A stretch of DNA of 64,000 nt from Elusimicrobia bacterium RIFOXYA2_FULL_39_19 (GCA_001800285.1 MGVC01000016.1:1-64000), one strand, 5' to 3'; positions 26,140 through 35,961 are shown, counted from the first letter of the stretch. Numbers and translations: made by a program. The notes: generated from the sequence alone by a model not told the origin.

Positions 26140-27267
26140 ATGGAAATAAAACCGCATAAAATATTATTAGTCTGGCAAAAATCCGTTGAACTAGCGGGAA
26201 AAGTTTATATGTTTACTAAACAATTTCCTGTTGAAGAAAAATATGGTTTAGTTCAGCTATCTTTTTTATTTGTATTTTTTATCCTCATTGCTTCATCGCT
26301 ATGCTATGCCGGAGAGGGAACCAGCGGGGCGCAGTTTCTAAAAATTGATATGGGCGTACGCGCTACAGGAATGGGCGGGGCTTATGCCGGAATAAGCGAT
26401 GACGGTATAGGTATTAACTGGAATCCTGCCGGCCTGGTTCAAAACAATTTTAAAGAAATAAACTTTATTTATAACAGGTATATTCAGGAGACTAACTGCC
26501 AGTATTTAAGTTATTTCCAGCCGGTAAAAAAAGGCAGCAGAATAATTTATTTTGGAGGCAGTGTTTATTCTCTGTCAAACAGTGAAATACAGGGCTATAA
26601 TAATTCAGGCGCCCGGACAACCAAATTGAATTACTCAGACACCCTGGTTGCGTTAACTTATGCGCAGGAAATAACAAAACAAATAAGTTTTGGTATTAAT
26701 ATGAAATATATCAGTGAAGGCATAGCCAGCGTAAGCGCGGCCGCAGTTTGCGGTGATTTAGGGTTATTATACAGGCCTGTTAATGCAAATAAACTTAGTT
26801 TAGGGTTAAATATCCAGAATTTAGGTTCAGGTATTAAATTTATAAACGATAGTGCCAGCCTGCCGATGAACATAAAATTAGGTATGGGTTATAAACTGCT
26901 GAAGGATAACCTGGTAATGGGCCTGGATTATAACCAGCCCAATGACAATCAGGGCCATATTAGCCTGGGCCTGGAGTATTGGATTACTAAATTGATTGGT
27001 TTCAGGGTGGGTTATAAAGGAGCTTCCGGTGGAGATTTGGGAAGCGGTTTAAGGTTTGGTTTTGGATTTTTAAATAAAAATATAGGTGTAGATTATGCGT
27101 TTACCCCCTACAGTGTACTGGGGGATGCTCACCAGCTGGGATTAAAAATCAGGTTTGAGGGAGTATCAAAATTCCCCACTCCGCCCCAAAAGAAGGCTGT
27201 AAAATTCCCAACGCCCCAGAAAAAACCCAAATTTCCCGTACCTCCTCAGTTTAAAGATAAATATTAA
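26140..27267 (+). CDS. PorV/UPF0164-like outer-membrane protein with foreign N-terminal fusion and KFPTP tail
   Basis: A 375-aa frame. The core (residues about 60-339) is a PorV/UPF0164-like barrel: DMGVRATGMGGAYAGISDD and NWNPAGL are the family's signature, and the barrel ends with a beta-signal LGLKIRF (Phe339). Two oddities stand out. Residues 1-37 (WQKSVELAG ... FPVEEKYGL) match the start of four-helix-bundle (23S intervening-sequence) proteins and run straight into a signal-like hydrophobic segment at 40-57. After the barrel, a 35-residue tail repeats KFPTP/KFPVP. Translation might begin at ATG 26206 instead. In the family, PorV shuttles CTD cargo to the type IX attachment machinery. Confidence 0.75.
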   Translation: MEIKPHKILLVWQKSVELAGKVYMFTKQFPVEEKYGLVQLSFLFVFFILIASSLCYAGEGTSGAQFLKIDMGVRATGMGGAYAGISDDGIGINWNPAGLVQNNFKEINFIYNRYIQETNCQYLSYFQPVKKGSRIIYFGGSVYSLSNSEIQGYNNSGARTTKLNYSDTLVALTYAQEITKQISFGINMKYISEGIASVSAAAVCGDLGLLYRPVNANKLSLGLNIQNLGSGIKFINDSASLPMNIKLGMGYKLLKDNLVMGLDYNQPNDNQGHISLGLEYWITKLIGFRVGYKGASGGDLGSGLRFGFGFLNKNIGVDYAFTPYSVLGDAHQLGLKIRFEGVSKFPTPPQKKAVKFPTPQKKPKFPVPPQFKDKY

Positions 27268-27341
27268 GTATGCTGTCCGTCTTGCACAAGCAACCGGGAT
27301 AAGCGATGAAGTTAAGAAGTATTATTTAAAAGGATAATAAG

Positions 27342-28268
27342 ATGTTTAAATTTAAAATAAGTTTTTTCTTTTTATTTCTGTTTATCACTTACTATTTACC
27401 ATTTCCGGTTTCTTTTACTTATGCCAGTTCCATCCTTGAACAACCCATAGGCGTGCGTTGCCTTGGGTTAGGGGAAACTTTTTCAGGGCTTAACAGCGAC
27501 CTGTCTGACATTTTCTGGAATCCTGCCGGCTTATACAACATAAAAAACAAAGAAATAAACCTTAACTATTACAATAGTTTTATGGATACAGCCCTTACCG
27601 GTGTTCTTTTTGGAACAAAGCTAAAAAATAATGCAGGCAGTATAGGCGCCGGGTTTGTTTCCTATGACGGCGGCTCAATGGAAATTGTTGATGAAAATGA
27701 TAATGCCGTAACTGTAAAAGCCTTATCGGAAAGTCTGGGCATAGTCAGTTACAGTAATAGGGTTATTGAGATAAGTGATGAAAAAAGTTTGATTATGGGC
27801 GCTAATTTTAAAACGCTTCAATCCAAACTTGTAGAGCAATATTCTGCCCAGGCTTATGCGGTTGATTTGGGCCTGCTTTACCGTTATGTAAATGATAAGA
27901 ATTTTTCTTTCGGAATAGCAGTTCAGAATATTGGTTCCCAGCTAAAATATTTTGAAACTGCCGAGCAACTGCCCGTAAAATTAAGAATAAGTATCGGCTA
28001 TAACATTATTCAAATGTTGTTATATAATCTTCAGGTTCTTGCTGAAACAACAAATAACATGCAGGACAGGCAGCAGGAAACCAGCCTGGGTGCTGAATAT
28101 ACTTATGCAAGGCTGGTTTCTTTCAGGGTCGGCTATAAAACCGGAAATATGGATAAACTGACTTATGGAATGGGTATAAATATAAAAGGTTATGTGTTTG
28201 ATTATGGTAAAGTATTGCTTGGCAGTATTGAAAATATGGACCAGCTGTCTCTGGGAATAAAGTTTTAA
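27342..28268 (+). CDS. PorV/UPF0164-like outer-membrane protein
   Basis: A 308-aa protein with a signal peptide ending near SFTYAS. The family signature is clear: QPIGVRCLGLGETFSGLNSD, then FWNPAGLYN. The C-terminal strand ends in Phe (LSLGIKF), as expected for a beta-barrel inserted by the BAM machinery. It is one of four such paralogs in the window. It lies 41 bp before the BNR-propeller CTD protein and probably serves the same operon. AAGGATAATAAG precedes the ATG. Confidence 0.82.
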   Translation: MFKFKISFFFLFLFITYYLPFPVSFTYASSILEQPIGVRCLGLGETFSGLNSDLSDIFWNPAGLYNIKNKEINLNYYNSFMDTALTGVLFGTKLKNNAGSIGAGFVSYDGGSMEIVDENDNAVTVKALSESLGIVSYSNRVIEISDEKSLIMGANFKTLQSKLVEQYSAQAYAVDLGLLYRYVNDKNFSFGIAVQNIGSQLKYFETAEQLPVKLRISIGYNIIQMLLYNLQVLAETTNNMQDRQQETSLGAEYTYARLVSFRVGYKTGNMDKLTYGMGINIKGYVFDYGKVLLGSIENMDQLSLGIKF

Positions 28269-28308
28269 ACGGCAAATTGTAAGCTGGAAGAGAGGAGTAG
28301 TTAATAAA

Positions 28309-31300
28309 ATGAAAATAAGAAAATTTAAAATGAAAATATTTAATTTTGTTTTTTTATTTCTTTTGTTTCTTACTGCTAACTATTTACAATTTATGGTTTC
28401 TATTGCTCATGCAGACTGGTCCTCTATCGGCACGGGCGGCGGCGGAGCTATGTTTCTTCCGCATATAAGCCCTTATAATCCGGACATAATGACAGTTACC
28501 TGCGATATGGGCGGATATTATATAACCACAGATGGCGGGGTCAGCTGGAAAATGATAAATCTGGGCAGTCTGGTATATGCTACTGATTTTGATTATAGTT
28601 CGGACACAATCTATGCCGGAGTAAGCGGAAACAGCAGAGGTGTTTATAAAACTTCGGATGGCGGCGCTAATTGGCAAAGTGTTATGACAGGAAGCGCTTT
28701 AAGCGGTTATGAACCGGTATTTATAGCGGTGGACCCTAGTGATTCAAATTATATCTGGGTAGCATTAGGTTATAACAGCGGGTTTACTTATGGAGGCGGA
28801 GGAGAGGCAAAGGGGACAATTTATAAACTGAAATATACAACAAACGGCGGAACTTCCTGGACAGACGGCGGAACAGGCCTTTCGTTGGGCAGCAGCAGAA
28901 GAATAAGAAAAATATTTATTGACAGAAACAGTTCCGTAAGCTCCAGGACCGTATATGTAGGTATCGGCGGTGGAAGTTATGGGGTTTACAAATCTGTTGA
29001 CGGCGGTGCAACTTTTTCTTCAGCTAACGGCAGTGGCCTGCCCAGTACAAATATAACTGATTTTGCAGGCGGGTGTAATACGACAGCAGGAACTTCGGCA
29101 TTATATGTTTCAATTGACGGACAGGGTGTATATAAAAGCACAAACGGCGGAGCTGTCTGGGCAAAAAGTTCAGCCTTAAGCATTACAAGCCTTAATGGGA
29201 TAGAGGTTTCGGGAGCAGATTCTGAAACAGTTTATGTAATGGTTTGGGATGGTTATGGTATTTATAAAACATCAAACGGCGGAGCCAGCTGGGCAGGTAC
29301 TGTTTTTCAGAGTAATTTTACAGATGGCTGGGTGTCTGATAAAGGCGGCTGGCAGCAGGGATATCCACAGCACGGTTTTAGTGTATCGCAGAGTAATCCG
29401 GCTAATATTGTCTGGACAGATTACTCAAGATTTGCAAAAAGTTTAAATAGTGGAACATCCTGGACCCAGCACTATACCAATTATCTTGGAGATTGGGAAA
29501 CAACCGGCGTAAGAAGCAGGGGCTTGGAAGTAAATGTTTTTCATGACATAGTGTTTAACAGCGATAAAAGTAAAATATTTTTTCCAATGACAGACCAGGG
29601 ATTATGGATGTCCGAAGACGGCGGTGCTACATTAAAATTCAGGGGTGACGGCACTAACTGGAACTGGTATTCTTTAGTAATAGACGCTGATAACAGCGAT
29701 AAAGTATATGCCGGTGTAGGTGTGAGTAATGATATTCCGGTTCAGCTTCCGGAAGTGGGCACCCAGAGCACCGGAAAATTGATGGTAAGCACAAATTACG
29801 GAAGCAGCTGGTCTGATGCAAACAGCGGGTTGCCTAATGATGCGGTAATGGACATATTGATTGACCCGACAAGCGCTGCCGGTTCAAGAACTATGTATGT
29901 TGCAACAATGGGCAGCGGGGTATATAAAAGTACAAACGGAGGTGCTTCCTGGAGTGCAGTAAATACAGGAATTGGTACCAATAAATGCGCTTATAAACTT
30001 ACAAGAACAAGTGATGGAACCATATATCTTGTAGTAGTTATGAACAGTGACTCAACTATAGGCGCATTGTATAAAACAACTGACGACGGGGCTAATTGGC
30101 AGAGCGTAAGTATTGCTTCCACAAATTTAAAAAGAATATTAGATGTTAAAGTGCATCCTACGGATTTAAACACAATTTATATATGCGGATTTGCTACAAA
30201 TGGTACCGGCGGTGTGTTCAGGTCAATTAATGGAGGTACCAGCTGGACCCGGGTTTTAAGTAAAAGTTATGTATACCAGTTAACTGTAGACAGCCGCCAG
30301 CCTGACCTTATATATGCAACTATTTGCGAAGACAGTGACTATCCTTCAGATGGCGGGGTTTATTGCAGTACAAACAAAGGCGACAGCTGGAATCAGCTTA
30401 GTGATGTACCTTTCAGGAATATTAAAAAAGTAATACTTGACCCCGATGATATAAATAAAATATATTTAGCTACCTGGGGCGGCGGAGTATTAACAAATAG
30501 CGCAGTGGTTATGACTTATAGTATAAGTGGGTATGTAAAAGACGGCAGTGGCACAGCCATAAGTGGTGCAACCGTTGGTTTAAGCGGAACCGGCAATAAC
30601 AGTACAACTACGGATGCTTCCGGGTATTACCAGTTTTTATCTTTAAGTACCGGCACGTACACCGTAACACCGTCAAAAACCAACTGGGGTTTTAGCCCTG
30701 TCAATTTAAGTATAAATGTTACAAACAGTAACAAAACAAATCAGAATTTTACAGGTACTTATTTAAAATACATTGTTAGCGGATATGTAAAAGACGGCAG
30801 TAATCTGCCGATAAGCGGAGCAACTGTAAATTTATCCGGTTCTGTAAGTACCAATACCACAACCAGCGCGCTGGGTTTTTATTCATTTACTGATTTAAGC
30901 AGCGGTACTTATACTGTTGCCCCTTCAAAACAGAATTATATTTTCACGCCTTCAAATATAGTTTTTAACCCTCTGAATGCAACTCAGTCAAACCAGAATT
31001 TTACAGCAACCTATACGCTTTATTATATCAGCGGTTATATTTTAGACCAATACGGCAACAGCCTGCCCGATATTAATGTGGATTTATCCGGGGCGGATAA
31101 TCAGAGCTCCACAACAAATGGCAGCGGTTATTATAGCTTTGTTGACTTAAGCTCAGGTGTTTATACTGTAACTCCCGGTAAAACTGACTGGACAATTACA
31201 CCCAGTACAAAAATTTATAATCCTTTGGCAGCTGACCAGGCAAATCAGGATTTTACCGGACAATACAGCGGTTCAAATCCGTTGTATAATATCAGCGGTT

Positions 31301-32361
31301 ATATAAGAAATTCAAGCAGCACAGCTTTGGAAAATGTAACTATAACCATAAGCGGCAGCACTAATTATACTAAGTCTACCAGTTCCAGCGGTTATTTTTC
31401 ATTTATGTATTTGCCGGCAGGGTCCTATGTAATTTCTCCGGCAAAAACTAATTATAGTTTTTCGCCTTCCAGCCTAAACTATACCTCTTTAAATGCAGAC
31501 CAGCCTGGACAGAATTTTACCGGGGCCTTCCTTATATATAGTATCAGCGGTTATGTTAGAGACGGCAGCGCCAGTCCGATAATAGGAGCTTTGCTTACTC
31601 TTAGCGGTGATGATAATTATGGCATAACAACAGATACGGGCGGTTATTATTCATTTACAAATTTAAATACCGGTACTTATACAATCACACCTTCAAAAAC
31701 AAACTATTCTTTCAGCCCAGATGAACTTACTTACAGCCCGTTAAATGCTTCCCGGTCAGATCAAAACTATGAAGGAACTTATATTGAACCGGCTCAGAAA
31801 TACAGCATAGACGGATACATAAAGGACAGCTCAAACACTTCTATAGAGGGAGTAACTTTGATGCTAAGCGGTACAGTAAACATTACAGCTGTAAGCGACA
31901 GTTCCGGTTATTATGAATTTTCAAACCTTAACAGCGGTGATTATTTACTGATGCCAGTGAAAACGGACTGGAGTTTTACCCCATCCAGCAAAACTTATAC
32001 AATAACCAGCAGTAATTATACAAACCAGTATTTTATTGCAAAATATACAGTAGACAGCACTACGGTTATCGCGGTTAATTCTTTGAAGCTACGAAAGAAT
32101 TTATTTAATCCGCTTAAAAACGAGAAAGTCCAGATTATTTTTAATCTTGAGGAAAATGCGCAGGTTGATATGGAAATTTATAAATTATCAGGAATCCTGG
32201 TTAATAAATTAATGGAAGGTAAATCTTATACTTCAGGCCAGCATACTTTTCAATGGGACGGAACAGACACAAACGGAGAAATAGTCCCTGCCGGCATCTA
32301 TGCTGTTTCTATCAGGCATGGCAGCTATGCCCAAAAGAAAAAAATCTGCGTAATCAAATAA
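28309..32361 (+). CDS. Surface BNR/VPS10-type propeller protein with six carboxypeptidase-regulatory repeats and FlgD-like CTD
   Basis: A 1350-aa protein. A signal peptide (cleavage near IAHA) is followed by BNR/VPS10-like repeats to about residue 740 (many Y-K-S/T-x-D/N-G-G-x-S/T-W motifs, as in sialidase and GH74 propellers), six carboxypeptidase-regulatory-like repeats of about 80 aa (each starting with I-S-G-Y-V/I, residues about 742-1240), and a CTD ending KKKICVIK. The propeller part is paralogous to the whole protein at 56922-59039, which stops just where the repeats begin here. AGAGGAG lies 11 nt before ATG. Glycan binding or hydrolysis is possible; no catalytic residue can be named. 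Confidence 0.85.
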   Translation: MKIRKFKMKIFNFVFLFLLFLTANYLQFMVSIAHADWSSIGTGGGGAMFLPHISPYNPDIMTVTCDMGGYYITTDGGVSWKMINLGSLVYATDFDYSSDTIYAGVSGNSRGVYKTSDGGANWQSVMTGSALSGYEPVFIAVDPSDSNYIWVALGYNSGFTYGGGGEAKGTIYKLKYTTNGGTSWTDGGTGLSLGSSRRIRKIFIDRNSSVSSRTVYVGIGGGSYGVYKSVDGGATFSSANGSGLPSTNITDFAGGCNTTAGTSALYVSIDGQGVYKSTNGGAVWAKSSALSITSLNGIEVSGADSETVYVMVWDGYGIYKTSNGGASWAGTVFQSNFTDGWVSDKGGWQQGYPQHGFSVSQSNPANIVWTDYSRFAKSLNSGTSWTQHYTNYLGDWETTGVRSRGLEVNVFHDIVFNSDKSKIFFPMTDQGLWMSEDGGATLKFRGDGTNWNWYSLVIDADNSDKVYAGVGVSNDIPVQLPEVGTQSTGKLMVSTNYGSSWSDANSGLPNDAVMDILIDPTSAAGSRTMYVATMGSGVYKSTNGGASWSAVNTGIGTNKCAYKLTRTSDGTIYLVVVMNSDSTIGALYKTTDDGANWQSVSIASTNLKRILDVKVHPTDLNTIYICGFATNGTGGVFRSINGGTSWTRVLSKSYVYQLTVDSRQPDLIYATICEDSDYPSDGGVYCSTNKGDSWNQLSDVPFRNIKKVILDPDDINKIYLATWGGGVLTNSAVVMTYSISGYVKDGSGTAISGATVGLSGTGNNSTTTDASGYYQFLSLSTGTYTVTPSKTNWGFSPVNLSINVTNSNKTNQNFTGTYLKYIVSGYVKDGSNLPISGATVNLSGSVSTNTTTSALGFYSFTDLSSGTYTVAPSKQNYIFTPSNIVFNPLNATQSNQNFTATYTLYYISGYILDQYGNSLPDINVDLSGADNQSSTTNGSGYYSFVDLSSGVYTVTPGKTDWTITPSTKIYNPLAADQANQDFTGQYSGSNPLYNISGYIRNSSSTALENVTITISGSTNYTKSTSSSGYFSFMYLPAGSYVISPAKTNYSFSPSSLNYTSLNADQPGQNFTGAFLIYSISGYVRDGSASPIIGALLTLSGDDNYGITTDTGGYYSFTNLNTGTYTITPSKTNYSFSPDELTYSPLNASRSDQNYEGTYIEPAQKYSIDGYIKDSSNTSIEGVTLMLSGTVNITAVSDSSGYYEFSNLNSGDYLLMPVKTDWSFTPSSKTYTITSSNYTNQYFIAKYTVDSTTVIAVNSLKLRKNLFNPLKNEKVQIIFNLEENAQVDMEIYKLSGILVNKLMEGKSYTSGQHTFQWDGTDTNGEIVPAGIYAVSIRHGSYAQKKKICVIK

Positions 32362-32415
32362 GCGCTGTTATTATCTTCCGACGAAAACCCCCTGAAAAAT
32401 AAAATTTACAAAGAG

Positions 32416-32458
32416 TTTACATGGCGTTTATCAAGTTTTTAAAAAAATATACCATAAT
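32416..32458 (+). promoter_or_regulatory. Shared surface-operon promoter module, copy 2
   Basis: TTTACAT (32416-32422), AAGTTTTTAAAAA (32433-32445) and CATAAT (32453-32458) repeat the module at 17484-17526 with the same 10-bp and 7-bp gaps, while the gap sequences differ. It lies 46 bp before the start codon at 32504 and opens the second surface operon. Confidence 0.7.
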
Positions 32459-32503
32459 ATTATTGAGAGAAGAAAAAAAGCTGCAGCGGAGGTAAGCGTT
32501 AAA

Positions 32504-35500
32504 ATGAAAAAAATTTATCTGTCACTTTTACTGGTTGCCTGTTTTTTTAGTTCTGTTTTTGGAACAGGTGAGTTTTTAGGTACCTGGGCCGTTCCTAACG
32601 GCCCGATGGATATTGCCATAGACAGCAGCGGCAATAAGTACGTCTGTAATAATTGGGAAATAATGATTAAGTATAATTCAAGCGATGTGCTGGTTAGCAG
32701 CTGGAATGTGGTTGGCAGCGGCAACGGCGTAGCCGTGGACAGCAGTTATGTGTATAATGGCCAGCAAAGAGGCCCGTCTGCCGGAAATTTCAGCCAGGTT
32801 GTCAGTTATTCTCTTTCAGGTACCACCACTACAACCTGGGGAACTACTCCGGGGTCAGGCGCCGGGCAGTTTAACGGCCCTTACAATGGATTGGCGTTAG
32901 ACAGTACCTATATTTATGTTACGGATACCGGCAATAATAGAATACAGAAACTAAATAAAAACGGCACGTTTGATACCGGCTGGGGCACGGGTTTAGATAT
33001 ACCGCAGGGAATTGCAGTAGACAGCAATTATGTATATGTGTGTAATACCGGTAATAATGCGGTTATGAAGTATAATAAAACAGGTACAGCCCAAACCTTC
33101 AGTGTAGCTGGTGACAGCATTGCTGTTACTAATCCGATTGATGTAGTTGTTGACAGTTCCGGCAGGATATATGTTTTAAGTGCTACCGTAACTGATGTTA
33201 AGGTAATAGTTTATGACCCTAATACCGGGTCCTCATTAGGGCAATGGGGAAGTGTAGGGACCGCTACGGGAGAGTTTAATTTAACCGATACTACCACTAC
33301 AGTTGAAGGCGGCCTGGGTATAGACAGTTCAGACAGAATCTATGTGGCGGATTTCGCTAACAACAGAATTCAGTTTTTCCAGGGGTACACAACCGGCAAT
33401 ACCTATTCTATAAGCGGTTATGTGCGCGATGTTACGGCTACAGGTTTAGCAAATGTTACGGTAGTATTATCCGGTTCAGCAAATTCAAATACCGCAACAG
33501 ATAATTCCGGATATTATATATTTACCAGTTTAACCAGCGGGGCTTACACAATAACATCCAAGAAAAACGGTTATAGTTTCAGCCCGCCCAACAGACCCTT
33601 CAGCTCTTTAGCAGCTAACCAGACAGCCCAGGATTTTACAGGAACAAGTTTACTTAATCAGTATGTAACCCAGTGGGCCGTAGGCACGTCTACAGATAAT
33701 GGGCCCATAGATGTGGCTGTAGATTCCAGCGAAAATATTTTTGTATGTGACTACTGGGACCAGCTTTTAAGGTTTGACAGCAGCAAAGTGATTATTACCA
33801 GCTGGACTTCGCCTGCAAATGCCTATCCGTATGAATTACAGGCAGATAACAGTTACGTATATGTCTGCCAGACTGATACCATGAGAAAGTATTCCAAAGA
33901 CGGCGCAACAGTGGTAACTGTCTGGGGAACAACCAGAGGAAGCGGAAATGAACAGTTTGACCGGGCGCGTGATTTGGATATAGATGGAAGTTATATTTAT
34001 GTATTGGATGCTTTTACCAATAACAGGGTTCAAATACTAACCCCGGCAGGCGGTTTTTATGGCAGATGGAGCTATACAGGCTTAACGCAACCGGAAGCCC
34101 TGGCAGTAGATTCTGATTATGTATACATAGGGGCTACCTGGGATAATGTAGTTAAAAAATATGCAAAATTAACCGGTGTGGAAGCCGCCGGATTTACTGC
34201 TCCCGCAATAATCCGTCCGAAAGATTTGGAAACGGATAATAACGGGCATTTATATGTGCTTCAATCTTCCCACGTAGTAGTGCTGGATGCCGCTACGGGC
34301 ACGCAGTTAGCAAAATTCGGCGAAGCCGGAACCGGCAACAGCCAGTTTAATAATGCCAGCGGCATAGGCGTAGATTCAAACGGCAATCTTTATGTATCCG
34401 ATTATGGCAACGCCAGAGTTCAGGTATTTACTGCTTACAGCGATTATTATTCAATCAGCGGCTATGTAAAAAACGCCAGCAGTGCAGCTCTTTCAGGAGT
34501 GACAGTAACCTTAAGCGGAGCCGGCAGCGGCAGTTATACAACCGGCAGTGACGGTTATTATATTTTTGTTAATTTAAGCACCGGTACTTATACAGTAGCA
34601 CCAACAAAAACCAACTGGAGTTTTTCCAGCTGGACAGGTTCTTTCAGCGGCAATGTTACACAAAATTTCTTTGGAACGTCTACGGTTCAGCTATATACCT
34701 TAACTGGTTATACGCGTGACGGTACCGGAGCCGCCATAGGCAGTGTAGCTATTGCTTTGACAGGGCCGGAGAACATTAATACAGTTTCTGGAGCAGACGG
34801 TTCTTATTCCATTCCTGATTTACCTTCCGGTACTTACAATGTTACGGCAACCAAAACCAACTGGTCTTTTTCGGCCTGGTCAGCCGCCAGTATAACCAGC
34901 AATGCAACTCATGATTTTACAGGTACGGCGCTGGTAACATTTTATTCCATCAGCGGCTATATTAGGACAGCCAGCAGTGTGGCAATAAACGCAGTAACTC
35001 TGACTCTGGCAGGAGCCGAAGCCAGCAGTACCACCACCAACAGTAACGGTTTATATACATTTTCAAATTTACCCGCCGGCGGCTATACTATAACACCTGC
35101 AAAAACAAGCTACTCATTTTCACCTGCCATCTGGACAGGTACAGTCAGCAACGCCGACTTAACACAAAATTTTACAGGTACGGCTCAGGCTTCAACCGCA
35201 ACCGTAACCTATACCTTAAGCGGGTATGTAAAAGACGGCAGTAATGTTGCGGCCGTGGGCGTAACCTTAACTTTAACTGGAAGAGCCAGCGGCACCACAA
35301 CTACAGACAGTAACGGCTATTATGAGCTGACAAGTTTAAGTACCGGTACTTATACTCTTGTACCAACTAAAACCAGCTGGACTTTTATTCCTGAAAACTG
35401 GACCGGTACTTTGACCGGCAATTTATCTACGGATTTTATAGGAACTAACAATACTACAACTGCACCTGCTACAGCAGAGGTTCCTTTCAAATTAGTTAAT

Positions 35501-35761
35501 AATATGATTGATCCTAACAATAACGAAAAAATAACCATTCAATATATGGTAAACCAGGGCGGCAGATTAAAAATAGAAATATATGATTTAAAAGGCCGGC
35601 TGGTAAAAAGAGTTTTTAATGATAATGTAAGTGCTGGCGCCGGCAGCGTAGACTGGGACGGCAAAGACAAAAAAGACTTAGTTCCTTCTTCAGGCATCTA
35701 TCTGGTATATATTGAAGGGCCGGGAATAAAACAATATAAGAAGATGTGTATATTGAAGTAA
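32504..35761 (+). CDS. Surface NHL-propeller protein with carboxypeptidase-regulatory repeats and FlgD-like CTD
   Basis: A 1085-aa protein with a signal peptide (MKKIYLSLLLVACFFSSVFG). Two NHL-type beta-propellers (about 25-300 and 385-645) show repeated GIAVDS and YVTDTGNNRIQ/YVSDYGNARVQ motifs. One carboxypeptidase-regulatory-like repeat separates them and four follow, then a CTD (IEIYDLKGRLVKR ... GIYLVYIEGPG) ending KKMCILK. NHL propellers bind proteins or polymers; no enzyme motif is seen. GGAGG precedes the ATG. It is the first gene of the second operon and pairs with the PorV-like gene at 35962. Confidence 0.85.
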   Translation: MKKIYLSLLLVACFFSSVFGTGEFLGTWAVPNGPMDIAIDSSGNKYVCNNWEIMIKYNSSDVLVSSWNVVGSGNGVAVDSSYVYNGQQRGPSAGNFSQVVSYSLSGTTTTTWGTTPGSGAGQFNGPYNGLALDSTYIYVTDTGNNRIQKLNKNGTFDTGWGTGLDIPQGIAVDSNYVYVCNTGNNAVMKYNKTGTAQTFSVAGDSIAVTNPIDVVVDSSGRIYVLSATVTDVKVIVYDPNTGSSLGQWGSVGTATGEFNLTDTTTTVEGGLGIDSSDRIYVADFANNRIQFFQGYTTGNTYSISGYVRDVTATGLANVTVVLSGSANSNTATDNSGYYIFTSLTSGAYTITSKKNGYSFSPPNRPFSSLAANQTAQDFTGTSLLNQYVTQWAVGTSTDNGPIDVAVDSSENIFVCDYWDQLLRFDSSKVIITSWTSPANAYPYELQADNSYVYVCQTDTMRKYSKDGATVVTVWGTTRGSGNEQFDRARDLDIDGSYIYVLDAFTNNRVQILTPAGGFYGRWSYTGLTQPEALAVDSDYVYIGATWDNVVKKYAKLTGVEAAGFTAPAIIRPKDLETDNNGHLYVLQSSHVVVLDAATGTQLAKFGEAGTGNSQFNNASGIGVDSNGNLYVSDYGNARVQVFTAYSDYYSISGYVKNASSAALSGVTVTLSGAGSGSYTTGSDGYYIFVNLSTGTYTVAPTKTNWSFSSWTGSFSGNVTQNFFGTSTVQLYTLTGYTRDGTGAAIGSVAIALTGPENINTVSGADGSYSIPDLPSGTYNVTATKTNWSFSAWSAASITSNATHDFTGTALVTFYSISGYIRTASSVAINAVTLTLAGAEASSTTTNSNGLYTFSNLPAGGYTITPAKTSYSFSPAIWTGTVSNADLTQNFTGTAQASTATVTYTLSGYVKDGSNVAAVGVTLTLTGRASGTTTTDSNGYYELTSLSTGTYTLVPTKTSWTFIPENWTGTLTGNLSTDFIGTNNTTTAPATAEVPFKLVNNMIDPNNNEKITIQYMVNQGGRLKIEIYDLKGRLVKRVFNDNVSAGAGSVDWDGKDKKDLVPSSGIYLVYIEGPGIKQYKKMCILK

Positions 35762-35786
35762 GCGCTAAACGCCAAACAAAAAACAA

Positions 35787-35894
35787 CGATGAAGTCCGTC
35801 TTGTAAAAGCAGACGGGACAAGCGATGAAGTCCGTCTTGTAAAAGCAGACGGGACAAGCGATGAAGTCCGTCTTGTAAAAGCAGACGAGACAAG
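35787..35894. repeat. Three 36-bp tandem repeats with hairpin potential
   Basis: Units 35787-35822, 35823-35858 and 35859-35894 are almost identical, differing by one G/A change in unit 3, and a fourth starts at 35895. Each unit holds TCCGTCT ... AGACGGGA, which can form a hairpin. The unit is 12 codons long and open in one frame, but the true gene start lies downstream at 35962. Diverged single copies occur at about 21346-21378 and 27275-27315, always just before a gene of this locus. Confidence 0.85.
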
Positions 35895-35961
35895 CGATGA
35901 AGTAACAGCGGGAGTAGCAATGAAAAAAATAAATAATAATATTGGAAGCGGAGGGAAATTT

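Noticed and set aside
35787-35902. 36-bp repeats of CRISPR-like length
   Set aside because: Units are directly adjacent with no spacers, and no cas gene is in the window. They are tandem hairpin repeats.
35746-35961. Extended N-terminus of the PorV-like protein through the 36-bp repeats
   Set aside because: The downstream ATG at 35962 has a strong GGAGGG and begins a normal signal peptide; the upstream frame is repeat DNA overlapping the previous gene's end.
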